Position numbers and translations under genes: made by a program
Assembly (NCBI RefSeq): GCF_000279535.1
Contig: NZ_ALCH01000004.1
Coordinates: 646,906-710,905, forward strand
Source of the DNA: Streptococcus infantis SPAR10
Lineage (GTDB): Bacteria; Bacillota; Bacilli; Lactobacillales; Streptococcaceae
Reading direction: 5' to 3'
DNA length: 64,000 nt
Notes under the pieces: generated by a model
Seen by the model: only the letters and a program-made list of their open reading frames with translations
Told to the model about the DNA's origin: nothing
Database searches by the model: none
In this document: positions 28,278 through 37,832 of the stretch, piece after piece
Layout: every line of letters begins with the position of its first letter
Numbering within the stretch: position 1 is the stretch's first letter

Positions 28278-28897
28278 CAATTGACCTTTTGAACGTTTCA
28301 AAAAGTTTCGGCTCAAAAAAGATCTTTACAGACTTAAATTTAAGATTTGAATCTGGAAAAAGCTATGCATTGATTGGAGGTTCTGGCTCTGGTAAGAGTA
28401 CTCTTCTTAATATTATAGGAAGATTAGAAAAAATTGATAGTGGGAATGTTTTAGTTGATGAACAGGATATTTGGAAGATAAAAGAAAGAACCTTCTTTAA
28501 AAATACTGTTGGATATGTATTTCAGAATTATTCTTTAATAGAGAACAAAACAGTATATGATAATTTGAAACTTATCACTAAAGACAAAAAAATAATAACT
28601 GATGTACTTGAAAAAGTAGGACTGTCGAGCGACTATTTACATCAAAAAATATATGAATTGTCTGGAGGGCAGGCTCAACGTGTAGCTATTGCCAGAATGT
28701 TAATGAAACCACGTAAAATTATCTTAGCAGATGAACCTACAGGAGCTTTAGATGGTGAGATTGGAAAAGAAATTATTCGTTTATTATTAAATGAAAGAGA
28801 TGAAGACAAATATGTTATTATAGCAACTCATGATCCAGCTGTCTATAACAAAGTTGATGTGATCATTGATATGAAAGATATAGGGGATAATGTATGA
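28274..28897 (+). CDS. ABC transporter ATP-binding protein of the DUF1430 locus
   Basis: The 207-aa ATPase has Walker A GGSGSGKST, Q-loop YVFQNYS, signature LSGGQAQRVAIAR and Walker [14 protein letters not shown]. It is short, as in bacteriocin-associated export or immunity ATPases. It overlaps the DUF1430 permease upstream and the next small gene downstream by 4 bp each (ATGA), so the three are made together. The transported compound is unknown. Confidence 0.9.
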   Translation: MTIDLLNVSKSFGSKKIFTDLNLRFESGKSYALIGGSGSGKSTLLNIIGRLEKIDSGNVLVDEQDIWKIKERTFFKNTVGYVFQNYSLIENKTVYDNLKLITKDKKIITDVLEKVGLSSDYLHQKIYELSGGQAQRVAIARMLMKPRKIILADEPTGALDGEIGKEIIRLLLNERDEDKYVIIATHDPAVYNKVDVIIDMKDIGDNV

Positions 28898-29394
28898 AAA
28901 AGATAATTTATATTGCTTTGATCTTTGTAGCTGGGCTACTTGGTATTTTCTTCTTTGGAAAACAAATGATCATAAAAGAAAATACTAATAAACCAACACT
29001 GGAGTTAACAGTTTATACGGTTTCTTCTAGTGATACAGAAAAATGGAATAAAGTGAAAGAAGTAGAAACAGAAGAAGCTACATACTTCATAACTGTAAAA
29101 GAAGTAGCGTCTTCAGAAGAAGTATTTTCAAACATCATTGCAAATGGAGCTGCTATGGGGTTCGGAGTTCGTGAAGAAGAAGTGAAGCGATTTAATAATA
29201 ATTTAGGAGACACTATAGAGGACTCTAAGCATAATAAACTCATTGAAATAGAATTTTTTACTTTTTCTGATGCTGACGAGGGATTTGTAGTAGCAAATTT
29301 TGACTATGGTAAAGAAGAGTTGAATTCTCAGAAAAAAGATATAAAAGAGTTCTATAAAAAATTATATGAATCTTTTAAAGAAAAAAGTAAGTGA
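28894..29394 (+). CDS. Membrane-anchored hypothetical protein of the DUF1430 ABC locus
   Basis: The 166-aa protein has an N-terminal signal anchor (IIYIALIFVAGLLGIFFFG, residues 4-22) without a lipobox, then a hydrophilic outward domain rich in Glu and Lys with repeated SS.EE patterns. The family is not recognised. Overlap with the ATPase gene suggests an accessory or immunity role for the transporter; this is inference. The region after it is non-coding and degenerate. Confidence 0.65.
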   Translation: MKKIIYIALIFVAGLLGIFFFGKQMIIKENTNKPTLELTVYTVSSSDTEKWNKVKEVETEEATYFITVKEVASSEEVFSNIIANGAAMGFGVREEEVKRFNNNLGDTIEDSKHNKLIEIEFFTFSDADEGFVVANFDYGKEELNSQKKDIKEFYKKLYESFKEKSK

Positions 29395-29475
29395 TTGCGA
29401 TTTATTTGCCTGTTTTGATAGAAAAAAGTCAATTTTTAATTCTAATATCTTATCTTGATAATCGCGCTTTTTAGT

Positions 29476-29670
29476 TGATAAAACTTACAAATAGTCCTGA
29501 AGAAGACAATGACATTCATTTTACTTATTTGCATCGTGTGTATACAAAGTTAGGTCCATCGCATCATCAATTTATGTTTATCAATAATTGAGCAGTTGTT
29601 GCATCATTTGATTTTTCAGAGGACCAGTGCAGTTTTTTCTTACAGAATACCTTTCTCATGCCATGGTTTA
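29476..29670 (+). pseudogene. Degenerate coding remnant (unknown family)
   Basis: One frame reads IKLTNSPEEDNDIHFTYLH and on to FMFINN, then a stop, then the same frame continues AVVASFDFSEDQCSFFL and NTFLMPWFI. Codon-like texture in one frame with an internal stop and no start suggests a decayed gene. Nothing identifies it. Confidence 0.25.
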
Positions 29671-29676
29671 TAATTA

Positions 29677-29783
29677 ATACTCTTCGAAAATCAAATTCAA
29701 ACTGCTTTAGCGTCGCCTTGATGTACTCAAGTACAGCCTGTGGCTAATTTCCTAGTTTGCTATTTGATTTTCATTGAGTATTA
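29677..29783. repeat. BOX-type dispersed repeat
   Basis: It opens with ATACTCTTCGAAAATC and ends with GATTTTCATTGAGTATT, the boxA and boxC hallmarks of the pneumococcal/mitis BOX element, with AGCGTCGCCTTG inside boxA. The ends are complementary and can form a long hairpin. No boxB unit is seen. Confidence 0.8.
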
Positions 29784-29882
29784 GAGGCAAATAAGCCATT
29801 TAAACAGAGTTAGGATTCACCTTCACGACTATAAATCTAGCAAAATTGGCCAGTAGTTTAGACTCTAAAAGGCTACTATTCA

Positions 29883-29948
29883 AAAACCACACAGTATTTC
29901 TTTCGGCTTGATGCTATTCAAGCTTGAAATCACTGTGTGGTTTTATTT
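29883..29948. terminator. Long-stem terminator for the VIT gene
   Basis: AAAACCACACAGT (29883-29895) is fully complementary to ACTGTGTGGTTTT (29932-29944). Read on the minus strand, it follows the VIT gene and ends in a T run; it could work in both directions. Confidence 0.75.
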
Positions 29949-29982
29949 TTAATCTAGTTTTTGCTCAGCATCAATTTTTATC

Positions 29983-30678
29983 TTAAATACTAAACAACTG
30001 ACCCAATAGATAGGTCACTCCCATGGTTAAAAGACCGATACAAAGGTTACGAATCATAGCTGTTTTAGTTGGGGCTTTCCCAAGTTTGGCACTGGTATAA
30101 CCTGTAATCAATAGAGAAATCGCAACGATAAAAACAGTAGCAGGGATTCGATAGTCATTTGGAAAGATGGTAATGGAAAGCATTGGTGGTAAACTACCAA
30201 GAACAAAAGCGACGAAGCTAGATGCTGCAGCATGCCAAGGATTTGTAAACTCTTCATACTCGATTCCGTATTTTTCTTCAACTAAGGCTTTAAGTGGATT
30301 TTTAAGAAAAGCTTTATTGACTAAAAGTTGAGCTGAAGTTTCACACTCACCATTTTGAAGATAAGCAGCATAAAGAGATTTCTTTGCGGCCTCGATATCC
30401 TTATCCAAAAGTAATTGTTCACGGGCTACAGCGGCTTCTTCAGTGTCTTTTTGAGTGGATACTGAAACATATTCACCTCCAGCCATAGAGAAGGCACCCG
30501 CTAAGATGGCAGCCAAACCTGAAAGAAAGATTATCCAGATATTACTGGTTGCACTGGCAACCCCGATAACAACTCCAGCGATGGAAATGATCCCGTCATT
30601 GGCTCCGAGCACACCAGCACGTAAAATATTTAAACGACCAGCGAAGTTTGAATCAATTTCATGTGTAATTTCTGACAT
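29983..30678 (-). CDS. VIT family protein (CCC1-like metal transporter)
   Basis: The 231-aa protein has the VIT/CCC1 layout: N-terminal HxxNFAGRLNILRAGVLGANDGI, helices 1-2 (SIAGVVIGVA, AAILAGAFSMAGGEYVSV), a cytosolic middle, then three helices. The family moves Fe(II)/Mn(II) across the membrane. The chosen start, MSEITHEIDSNF, has AAGGAG upstream; a longer frame to 30774 lacks one. The gene is alone and divergent from the sulfhydrylase gene. Confidence 0.85.
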   Translation of the reverse strand: MSEITHEIDSNFAGRLNILRAGVLGANDGIISIAGVVIGVASATSNIWIIFLSGLAAILAGAFSMAGGEYVSVSTQKDTEEAAVAREQLLLDKDIEAAKKSLYAAYLQNGECETSAQLLVNKAFLKNPLKALVEEKYGIEYEEFTNPWHAAASSFVAFVLGSLPPMLSITIFPNDYRIPATVFIVAISLLITGYTSAKLGKAPTKTAMIRNLCIGLLTMGVTYLLGQLFSI

Positions 30679-30810
30679 AGTCTTCTCCTTTTTATCCATT
30701 ATAAAGTATAGAAATAGCGAATACAAACTTTTTAAACTATCTGAAAAAAGTTTTTCAATTCTAATATATGCCATAGCTATTGCTTATGCCAATATATAAC
30801 AAAGTTGTAT

Positions 30811-30839
30811 TTGTAACTGACTGCCATAGATGATACAAT
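30811..30839 (+). promoter_or_regulatory. Promoter of the O-acetylhomoserine sulfhydrylase gene
   Basis: TTGTAA (30811-30816), 17-bp spacer, TACAAT (30834-30839), 27 bp before the start codon. No riboswitch-sized leader fits in this gap. Confidence 0.6.
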
Positions 30840-30866
30840 TAATTTACTGAAATCTTTGGAGGTCTG

Positions 30867-32150
30867 ATGATGACTCGTGAATTTAAATTTGAAACTCTTC
30901 AATTGCATGCAGGGCAAGTGGTAGATACTACTACCAAGTCTCGTGCTGTCCCTATTTATCAAACAACATCTTTTGTATTTGAAAATACACAGGAGGGTGC
31001 AGACCTTTTTGCCCTTCAAAAAGCTGGAAATATCTATACTCGTATTACCAATCCAACAACTTCAGCCTTTGAAGAGCGTATTGCAGCACTAGAAGGCGGA
31101 GTAGGTGCACTTGCCACAGCTTCTGGAATGGCAGCTCTTACTTATACTATCCTTGGACTTGCTCATGCAGGTGATCATGTTGTTGCAGCTTCAACAATCT
31201 ACGGTGGAACCTTTAACCTTTTGAAAGAAACTCTTCCTCGATACGGAATCACCACAACTTTTGTTGATATCAATCATTTAGAAGAAGTGGAAGCAGCGAT
31301 TAAAGACAATACCAAACTTGTTTTGATTGAAACTTTGGGCAATCCAGTTATCAACATTCCTGATATCGAAAAAATTGCTGAAATTGCTCATAAACATCAA
31401 ATTCCTTTAGTTTCTGATAATACTTTTGCAACACCATATCTCATTAATGTCTTTTCACACGGTGTAGATATCTCAGTTCACTCGGCAACTAAATTTATCG
31501 GTGGACACGGTACAACTATTGGTGGTGTCATTGTTGATAGCGGCAAGTTTGATTGGGCAGCTTCAGGGAAATTCCCTCAATTCGTCAATGAAGATCCAAG
31601 CTACCATAATTTAAGCTATACTCGTGATGTAGGTGCTGCAGCCTTCATCGTTGCTGCTCGCGTGCAATTGCTTCGCGATATGGGAGCTGCCCTTTCACCA
31701 TTTAACTCATTCTTGCTCCTACAAGGTCTTGAAACACTATCTCTCCGTGTTGAACGTCATGTTCAAAATGCTGAAAAAATTGTTGATTTCCTTGTGAACC
31801 ATCCAAAAGTTGAAAAAGTTAATTATCCAAAATTAGCTGATAGCCCTTACCATTCATTGGCGGAGAAATATTTACCAAAAGGTGTTGGTTCTATCTTTAC
31901 CTTCCACGTTAAGGGTGGAGAAGCAGAAGCACGTAAAGTGATTGATAGCTTAGAAATCTTTTCAAACCTTGCAAACGTAGCAGATGCCAAATCATTGGTC
32001 GTTCATCCGGCAACTACAACGCATGCTCAATTGTCTGACTCTGATCTAGAAGCAGCAGGAGTAACTAAAAATCAAATTCGTCTATCAATTGGACTGGAAA
32101 ATGTCGATGATTTGATTGAAGATTTGCGTATTGCACTTGAAAAAATCTGA
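30867..32150 (+). CDS. O-acetylhomoserine sulfhydrylase / Cys-Met metabolism PLP enzyme
   Basis: The 427-aa protein belongs to the Cys/Met metabolism PLP family. The PLP Lys is in HSATKFIGGHGT (K209), and YTRITNPT and ASGMAALTY are family motifs. The length and the insert around AASGKFPQFVNEDPSYHNLSY favour the MetY type (O-acetylhomoserine plus sulfide to homocysteine) over cystathionine synthases of about 380 aa. GGAGG precedes two adjacent ATG codons. It is transcribed alone. Confidence 0.85.
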   Translation: MMTREFKFETLQLHAGQVVDTTTKSRAVPIYQTTSFVFENTQEGADLFALQKAGNIYTRITNPTTSAFEERIAALEGGVGALATASGMAALTYTILGLAHAGDHVVAASTIYGGTFNLLKETLPRYGITTTFVDINHLEEVEAAIKDNTKLVLIETLGNPVINIPDIEKIAEIAHKHQIPLVSDNTFATPYLINVFSHGVDISVHSATKFIGGHGTTIGGVIVDSGKFDWAASGKFPQFVNEDPSYHNLSYTRDVGAAAFIVAARVQLLRDMGAALSPFNSFLLLQGLETLSLRVERHVQNAEKIVDFLVNHPKVEKVNYPKLADSPYHSLAEKYLPKGVGSIFTFHVKGGEAEARKVIDSLEIFSNLANVADAKSLVVHPATTTHAQLSDSDLEAAGVTKNQIRLSIGLENVDDLIEDLRIALEKI

Positions 32151-32213
32151 AAATAACTAGTTTTTATGAAATTAAGCATCCTTCTCACGAATAATAAAGT
32201 GAGGAGGATTTTT

Positions 32214-32894
32214 ATGTATAGTATTTCATTTCAAGAAGATTCGCTTTTACCAAGAGAGAGACTAGTCAAAGAAGGAGTAGAAGCACTTAGCAACCAAGAA
32301 TTACTGGCAATATTACTAAGGACAGGCACAAAACAGGCTAATGTTTTTGAAATAGCGCAGAAGGTCTTAAATCAGCTGACATGTTTAACTGACCTCAAAA
32401 GAATGAGTCTACAGGAATTGCAGACTCTATCGGGTATTGGACGTGTTAAGGCTATCGAATTGCAAGCCGTTATTGAATTAGGCTACCGTATCCATAAAAG
32501 GGAAACAGTGGAAATGGAGAGTATTCTTAGCAGTCGTAAATTAGCTAAAAAGATGCAGTCTGAGCTTGGAGATAAAAAACAAGAGCACCTAGTGGCGCTC
32601 TATCTGAATACTCAAAATCAAATCATTCACCAGCAGACTATTTTTATCGGGTCTGCCACGAGAAGCATTGCTGAACCCAGAGAAATTCTCCACTACGCTT
32701 TGAAGCATATGGCAACATCTGTGATTCTGGTTCATAATCATCCATCAGGAGCAGTAGTTCCTAGCCCTAATGATGACCATGTTACGAAGCTTGTTAAAGA
32801 AGCCTGCGAATTAATGGGATTGGTCTTATTGGATCATTTAATTGTCTCTCATTCTGATTATTTTAGTTACCGCGAGAAGACGGATCTGGTATAA
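32214..32894 (+). CDS. radC: RadC family JAB-domain protein
   Basis: The 226-aa protein has an N-terminal helix-hairpin-helix ([15 protein letters not shown]) and a C-terminal JAB/MPN+ metal site ([17 protein letters not shown]). It was once linked to DNA repair, but its role is unsettled. The ATG at 32214 ([17 protein letters not shown]) follows GAGGAGG; the frame extended to 32166 reads through the leader. A bidirectional terminator follows at once. Confidence 0.9.
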   Translation: MYSISFQEDSLLPRERLVKEGVEALSNQELLAILLRTGTKQANVFEIAQKVLNQLTCLTDLKRMSLQELQTLSGIGRVKAIELQAVIELGYRIHKRETVEMESILSSRKLAKKMQSELGDKKQEHLVALYLNTQNQIIHQQTIFIGSATRSIAEPREILHYALKHMATSVILVHNHPSGAVVPSPNDDHVTKLVKEACELMGLVLLDHLIVSHSDYFSYREKTDLV

Positions 32895-32919
32895 AAAACC
32901 TGTATATGATACAGGTTTT
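32895..32919. terminator. Bidirectional terminator between radC and the puuD-like gene
   Basis: AAAACCTGTAT (32895-32905), loop ATG, ATACAGGTTTT (32909-32919): a perfect 11-bp stem shared by the convergent genes. Confidence 0.92.
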
Positions 32920-33607
32920 ACAATTCATTGACGACATAGTCGAAAAGTGTTTTCTCTTTGGGGCGATTTTCAAAGAGAAATTCAGGATGCCATTGAACAC
33001 CAAGATAAGGGAAGCCGTCCGTAGTTGTTACAGCTTCGATAATACCATCTTTAGGATCATGTGCTACAACCTTAAGATTAGGGGCTAAATCTTTGATGCT
33101 CTGATGGTGGAAAGAATTGATATGAGAGATTTCTCCATAGATTTCTCTTAGAATAGTATCTGGTTCGGTGACAAGCCGCTGAGTGGTGTATTCAGCGGAA
33201 GTATCTTGCCAATGATCTTCGATATCTTGATAAAGAGACCCACCCATGGCTACGTTAAAGAGCTGAGTACCACGACAGACAGAAAAAATAGGTTTCTTTT
33301 GCTTGATTGCTTCTTTAATGAGGGCTAACTCAAAAATATCGCGTTGAAGGTGGTAATCGTCGCTATCAATAGCTTTTGGCTCACCATAGTATTCAGGGTC
33401 AACGTTTTGTCCACCAGTTAGAATAAGTTTATCAATTAAACTAATGTAGTAACCGGCCATTTCTTCATCACCAATTGGTAGGATAATGGGGATACCTCCA
33501 GCTTCCTTAACTCCTTCAACAAAGCCTTTGGCAGCATAACTCATCATAAGCTCATCGTCTGGATGGGCTTTTTCGTTTCCTGTAATCCCAATAACTGGTT
33601 TTTTCAT
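32918..33607 (-). CDS. Gamma-glutamyl-gamma-aminobutyrate hydrolase family (class I glutamine amidotransferase-like)
   Basis: The 229-aa protein has the peptidase C26 signature: nucleophile elbow FSVCRGTQLFNVA with the catalytic Cys, oxyanion-side LILTGGQNVDPEYYGE and the His/Glu pair in GVQWHPEF. Relatives hydrolyse gamma-glutamyl bonds, as in PuuD; the substrate here is not known. It follows rex on the same strand by 15 bp and likely shares its transcript. Confidence 0.85.
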   Translation of the reverse strand: MKKPVIGITGNEKAHPDDELMMSYAAKGFVEGVKEAGGIPIILPIGDEEMAGYYISLIDKLILTGGQNVDPEYYGEPKAIDSDDYHLQRDIFELALIKEAIKQKKPIFSVCRGTQLFNVAMGGSLYQDIEDHWQDTSAEYTTQRLVTEPDTILREIYGEISHINSFHHQSIKDLAPNLKVVAHDPKDGIIEAVTTTDGFPYLGVQWHPEFLFENRPKEKTLFDYVVNEL

Positions 33608-33622
33608 AAATCAATTCGCTTT

Positions 33623-34264
33623 CTAATCCTCTTTTCGCATGAAATAGAGGAGGGTTTGAAGTTCGCTAGTAAGATCGACATACTGAACAACTACGTCTTT
33701 AGGAAGATGTAGGTGAACAGGAGAAAAACTGAGGATACCTTTGATACCAGCATCAACCAAAAGTTCCGCAACTTCTTGAGATTTAACACTAGGAACAGTA
33801 AGAATAGCAGTTTTAACATCACTATCCTTAATTTTATCCTTTATTTGAGAGATTCCATAGATTGGAACACCGTCGGGTGTCTTTGTACCAACCTCAGGAT
33901 GATCATCTAGGTCAAAAGCCATGATGATTTTCATTTTATTACGCTCATGAAAGCGGTAGTGGAGGAGGGCATGCCCCATATTTCCAATACCTACCAGCAT
34001 AACATTGGTAATAGAATTATCATTTAAAAGATCAGCGAAAAAGTTCATAAGCTTTTTGACATCATAGCCAAATCCACGACGTCCAAGTTCGCCAAAGTAA
34101 GAGAAGTCACGACGAACAGTGGCAGAATCAATTCCAATCGCTTCTGCAATTTGTTTGGAATTAGCTCTTTCAATTTTCTCGGCATTAAATCTTTTAAAAA
34201 TACGGTAATAGAGAGAAAGTCTCTTTGCTGTTGCTTTAGGAATAGCAGACTGTTTTTCTTTCAC
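33623..34264 (-). CDS. rex: Redox-sensing transcriptional repressor Rex
   Basis: The 213-aa protein has an N-terminal winged helix ([42 protein letters not shown]) and a C-terminal Rossmann domain with [11 protein letters not shown], which binds NADH/NAD+. Rex represses fermentation and redox genes when the NADH/NAD+ ratio is low. The start [11 protein letters not shown] is preceded by AAGG. It heads a group with the puuD-like gene. Confidence 0.95.
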   Translation of the reverse strand: MKEKQSAIPKATAKRLSLYYRIFKRFNAEKIERANSKQIAEAIGIDSATVRRDFSYFGELGRRGFGYDVKKLMNFFADLLNDNSITNVMLVGIGNMGHALLHYRFHERNKMKIIMAFDLDDHPEVGTKTPDGVPIYGISQIKDKIKDSDVKTAILTVPSVKSQEVAELLVDAGIKGILSFSPVHLHLPKDVVVQYVDLTSELQTLLYFMRKED

Positions 34265-34344
34265 AAAATCACAACCTTTCTATCTACTATTTTATAGAAA
34301 GCTTGTGAAAATTGCAACAATAACGAAAAAAACTAAGAAAATTC

Positions 34345-34560
34345 TTAGTTTATCTTCGTTTCGTGGTAAGTCCTTAAAAAGCGGTAGAGGTTACCTAGAA
34401 GCCCTTGATAGATTTCAACTCCATCATGTGTTAATGAAGTAATATGAGTAGTATCAGGGAGAGTTACACAACCCGATAGAGAGAGCATAAGAGCTTCATA
34501 GTCTTCATATTCTTGCACACGCTCTACTTGATAGGAGTCCTTGTAAGTTAATCGAAACAT
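34345..34560 (-). CDS. DUF4649 family small protein
   Basis: This 71-aa cytosolic protein (MFRLTYKDSYQVERVQEYE ... GNLYRFLRTYHETKIN) matches DUF4649 as I remember it, a streptococcal family of unknown function. It is the last gene of the cysteine desulfurase run, 9 bp after the DUF1831 gene. No special motif is visible. Confidence 0.7.
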   Translation of the reverse strand: MFRLTYKDSYQVERVQEYEDYEALMLSLSGCVTLPDTTHITSLTHDGVEIYQGLLGNLYRFLRTYHETKIN

Positions 34561-34569
34561 AATGACCTT

Positions 34570-34917
34570 CTATCTTTCGCTTTTTGTAAATACGCCACGT
34601 TCAACCAGGCTATCCATCAAAAAGTAAAATTTCTCTTGGTGGATATGAGTTTCTTCTGATTTGAAGATATCAACTAAACGTAGACCAAATTTATCAGTGA
34701 TATTGATTTTTACACCAGTTAAGTCTTTGTTGATGATAATCTTAAGTTGGAATCCTTCTCCGCTATTTGGAACTTTTTCAAGTAGACGCGTTAATTCATA
34801 GTTCCCAACTTTAGTTTCAAAAAAAGTATTATCTTTAAGCGTAAATTTTTTAACAGTTGGACTAAGTGTGTATTCGTAACGACAATTTTTAAGTTTAATC
34901 GTTTGCTCAAATGCCAT
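34570..34917 (-). CDS. DUF1831 family protein
   Basis: The 115-aa protein (MAFEQTIKLKNCRYEYTLSP ... GVFTKSER) matches DUF1831, a lactic acid bacterial family placed by context in amino acid or sulfur metabolism. It lies 5 bp after the cysteine desulfurase gene, consistent with an accessory role to it. No active-site motif is visible. Confidence 0.75.
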   Translation of the reverse strand: MAFEQTIKLKNCRYEYTLSPTVKKFTLKDNTFFETKVGNYELTRLLEKVPNSGEGFQLKIIINKDLTGVKINITDKFGLRLVDIFKSEETHIHQEKFYFLMDSLVERGVFTKSER

Positions 34918-34922
34918 TAAGT

Positions 34923-36041
34923 TTATCCTCCGATGATATTTTTAAGAGTTTTAGCAAGAGTTATCATTTCTTGTTCTGTATTTTGAGGTGAAATGCTGAC
35001 ACGTACAGACTCGTGTAAGCGAGGAGATTCTTCTCCGTAGAAGGCTTGAAGAACATGACTGACCTGAACAACACCAGCTGTACAAGCAGAACCTGTTGAA
35101 ATAGAAATACCTTCAAGGTCTAAACGAAGTAGTAGTAGATCGTTGCGTTGTCCCGGAAATCCGATATTTAGGACATAAGGGAGTTGCTCTTTACCTTGAT
35201 TAAGATAATAGGTTGATTCAGCCATTTCATTTAGAAAAACTTTCTGTAGTTTTTGAACTTTATTAAAGTTAGCCTCTAGATGATCTATATCGTCCTTAAG
35301 AGCTGCAACCATACCTATAATTGCGGGAAGGTTTTCTGTCCCTGCTCTTTTTTTCTGTTCTTGATCTCCACCATGTAGATAAGGATCAAAATCTGTAGAA
35401 GCAGCGTATAGGAAACCGATACCCTTTGGACCGTGAAATTTATGAGCAGAAGCACTGAGGAAATCTATCCCTAGTTCTTCAGGAAGAATCTCTAGCTTCC
35501 CGACAGCTTGAACAGCATCTACATGATAAGCAGCTGAATGGACTTTTAAAATCTGACCAATTTCAGCGATTGGTAAAAGAGTACCTGTTTCATTGTTAAC
35601 ATACATAGTTGAAACGAGAATAGTATCTTCACGCAGTGCATTTTTGACTTGATCTGCAGTGATTTCATGATTGTCGTCGGGTTTTAAAATAGTCACTTCA
35701 AACCCAAAATTTTCCACCAGATATTCAATTGGCTCAAGCACAGCGTGATGTTCGATAGCAGTAGTAATAATGTGTTTTCCGCGATTTTGATGACGAAGAC
35801 AGTAGCCGATAATAGCAGTATTATTACTTTCTGTACCACCAGATGTGAAGAAAATGTGTTGGGGCTTTGTACCTAGTATACCTGCTAACTCTTGACGGGC
35901 TTCACGTAATAATTTTCCTGCTTGACGCCCATGACCATGAATACTAGAAGGATTGCCATAAGTCTCCTGCATGACTTGAGTCATTGCTGAGATAGCTGCA
36001 GATGACATGGGTGTCGTAGCAGCATTATCTAAATAAATCAA
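34923..36041 (-). CDS. Cysteine desulfurase, NifS-like
   Basis: The 372-aa class V PLP enzyme has the PLP Lys in SAHKFHGPKGIGFLY, the His of TAIEHHAVLE and the active Cys in STGSACTAGV, where a loop carries the persulfide. It removes sulfur from cysteine for thio-tRNA or similar pathways; without an adjacent IscU, ThiI or MnmA gene the acceptor cannot be named. It lies 15 bp after prs, in the same direction. Confidence 0.9.
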   Translation of the reverse strand: MIYLDNAATTPMSSAAISAMTQVMQETYGNPSSIHGHGRQAGKLLREARQELAGILGTKPQHIFFTSGGTESNNTAIIGYCLRHQNRGKHIITTAIEHHAVLEPIEYLVENFGFEVTILKPDDNHEITADQVKNALREDTILVSTMYVNNETGTLLPIAEIGQILKVHSAAYHVDAVQAVGKLEILPEELGIDFLSASAHKFHGPKGIGFLYAASTDFDPYLHGGDQEQKKRAGTENLPAIIGMVAALKDDIDHLEANFNKVQKLQKVFLNEMAESTYYLNQGKEQLPYVLNIGFPGQRNDLLLLRLDLEGISISTGSACTAGVVQVSHVLQAFYGEESPRLHESVRVSISPQNTEQEMITLAKTLKNIIGG

Positions 36042-36056
36042 AAACTCACCTAATTT

Positions 36057-37007
36057 CTATTTAAATTTAAATAGTGGACTAACTGGTTTTCTTTCATGAA
36101 TACGAACCATGGCATCACCAATTAGTTCGCTTGCGGTAATATATTGTACATTCTTAGGCTTTTTACTTTCTGTCAATACAGAATCTGTAACCAAGACTTC
36201 CTTGATATTAGCTGCATCCAACAACTCTGCAGCACCGTTGACGAACAATCCATGGCTGGATACCGCGTAAATTTCAGTAGCACCATCGCGTTCCAAAATT
36301 TTAGCAGCTTCTGAGAAAGTACGGCCTGTATTAAGAATGTCATCGATTAAAATTGCTTTCTTACCTTCAACCTCTCCGATGATGTAACCTTGGCTACGTT
36401 CAGAATCATCTTGAGCATAGTCAATGATAGCAATCGGAGCATCAAGGTATTCAGCAAGGCTACGAGCACGTTTTACACCTGAGTTTTTAGGGCTGACAAC
36501 AACCACATCTGGACCAGTTAAACCTTTATCAATGTAGTGTTTAGCAAATAGCGGAATTGTATAGAGGTTATCTACAGGAATATCAAAGAAACCTTGTACC
36601 TGAACAGCATGAAGGTCCAGTGTCAATACACGGCTAACCCCAGCTTTTACTAACATATTTGCAACAAGTTTAGCCGTAAGAGGTTCTCGAGAAGAAGCAA
36701 TACGGTCTTGACGTGCATAACCAAAATAGGGCATGACAACATTAATTGTATTTGCACTGGCGCGGACACAAGCATCGACTGTGATTAAAAGTTCCATTAA
36801 ATGATTGCTAACTGGATAAGAAGTAGACTGAATGATGTAAACATCATATCCACGTACACTTTCTTCAATGTTAACTTGGATTTCGCCATCGGAGAATTGA
36901 CGTGATGACAACTTTCCAAGTGGAACACCTGCAGCATCTGCAATTTTTTGAGCTATTTCATGATTGGATGAAAGAGAAAAAAGCTTCATATTTTTTGTAT
37001 CTGACAT
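36057..37007 (-). CDS. prs: Ribose-phosphate pyrophosphokinase
   Basis: The 316-aa enzyme makes PRPP from ribose 5-phosphate and ATP. The PRPP loop [17 protein letters not shown], the flexible-loop pair FGYARQDR and the metal-binding [14 protein letters not shown] are present. The C-terminus (PVSPLFKFK) and DQ-poor flexible loop suggest the second-type Prs found in streptococci besides the housekeeping copy; this is tentative. The start [15 protein letters not shown] follows GAGGA. Confidence 0.92.
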   Translation of the reverse strand: MSDTKNMKLFSLSSNHEIAQKIADAAGVPLGKLSSRQFSDGEIQVNIEESVRGYDVYIIQSTSYPVSNHLMELLITVDACVRASANTINVVMPYFGYARQDRIASSREPLTAKLVANMLVKAGVSRVLTLDLHAVQVQGFFDIPVDNLYTIPLFAKHYIDKGLTGPDVVVVSPKNSGVKRARSLAEYLDAPIAIIDYAQDDSERSQGYIIGEVEGKKAILIDDILNTGRTFSEAAKILERDGATEIYAVSSHGLFVNGAAELLDAANIKEVLVTDSVLTESKKPKNVQYITASELIGDAMVRIHERKPVSPLFKFK

Positions 37008-37129
37008 TGATAAACCGTCCTCTATAAATTAAGTGAATCGGTGAAAAAACATTTTCAAAGGAAAGTGTTTTCTTTCACAGATTCTATTATTTTTTATCTC
37101 TTCTATTTTATCAAAAAAAGAAGATAATT

Positions 37130-37699
37130 TCAGTTTTTTTTCATATTTTCTATAAATCTCACTAATTTAGAAGGAGCTTTCTTGTAATGGATATCATTGG
37201 CTTGTAAAAACTCCTGAAAATCAAGACTTCCTTGGTCACCATTTTCAACTTCTAGCTCTAGTTCATAATCTACAATATCAAAGTAGCGGCTTTGGTCAAG
37301 CGCCATGAGCCCAATTGCTGTTTCTTTTTCGTAACGAACAGTAGTTAGGCAACCTAAAACCACCCAACCACTTGTTGAAAGTCCACGGCTTTTTAGTTCT
37401 TCCAAAATCAACCCCTGAGGAAGTTTACAATTTTCAAGACAATATTTAGCTTCCTCAAGAGTAAGGGATTGATTGTATTCCATATTTCCAACTTTTTGAG
37501 GAATCTTAATGGTTAATTCGGCACTATTTTCAAAAGTACGTATTCGCATAGCGATTTTATGCTGGCGAAGGTAAAAATCAGGCGAATCTAGGTAGTAATT
37601 TTTTTGTGTAACAGGAGTGACTTCTGAAAATTGAGCTAGCAATCGATCATATTCTTCTTCACTGAGAAGTGTTTTCATTTCAATTTCTAAATGTTTCAT
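37130..37699 (-). CDS. CYTH domain protein
   Basis: The 189-aa protein starts HLEIEMK, the ExExK signature of CYTH (CyaB/thiamine triphosphatase) phosphohydrolases, followed by YYLDSPDFYLRQHKIAMRIR and further Arg/Lys/Glu strands of the triphosphate tunnel. Members hydrolyse triphosphates such as tripolyphosphate or ThTP. It is divergent from relQ, and the pairing with relQ and ppnK is common in streptococci, suggesting nucleotide metabolism. Confidence 0.88.
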   Translation of the reverse strand: MKHLEIEMKTLLSEEEYDRLLAQFSEVTPVTQKNYYLDSPDFYLRQHKIAMRIRTFENSAELTIKIPQKVGNMEYNQSLTLEEAKYCLENCKLPQGLILEELKSRGLSTSGWVVLGCLTTVRYEKETAIGLMALDQSRYFDIVDYELELEVENGDQGSLDFQEFLQANDIHYKKAPSKLVRFIENMKKN

Positions 37700-37735
37700 T
37701 TTTGCAACCTTTTCTTTATATTTGAAAGCGATTTA

Positions 37736-37744
37736 TGGTATAAT
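37736..37744 (+). promoter_or_regulatory. Extended -10 promoter of relQ
   Basis: TGGTATAAT with TATAAT at 37739-37744. It lies 89 bp before the relQ ATG, in the divergent gap with the CYTH gene. Confidence 0.6.
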
Positions 37745-37832
37745 AAGCATTGTATTTATTGTATATGATTTTCATGAGAAAATCAAAAACTAGATAAATT
37801 AAACTGCATAGAGAATTGGACGTAAGAGTTAT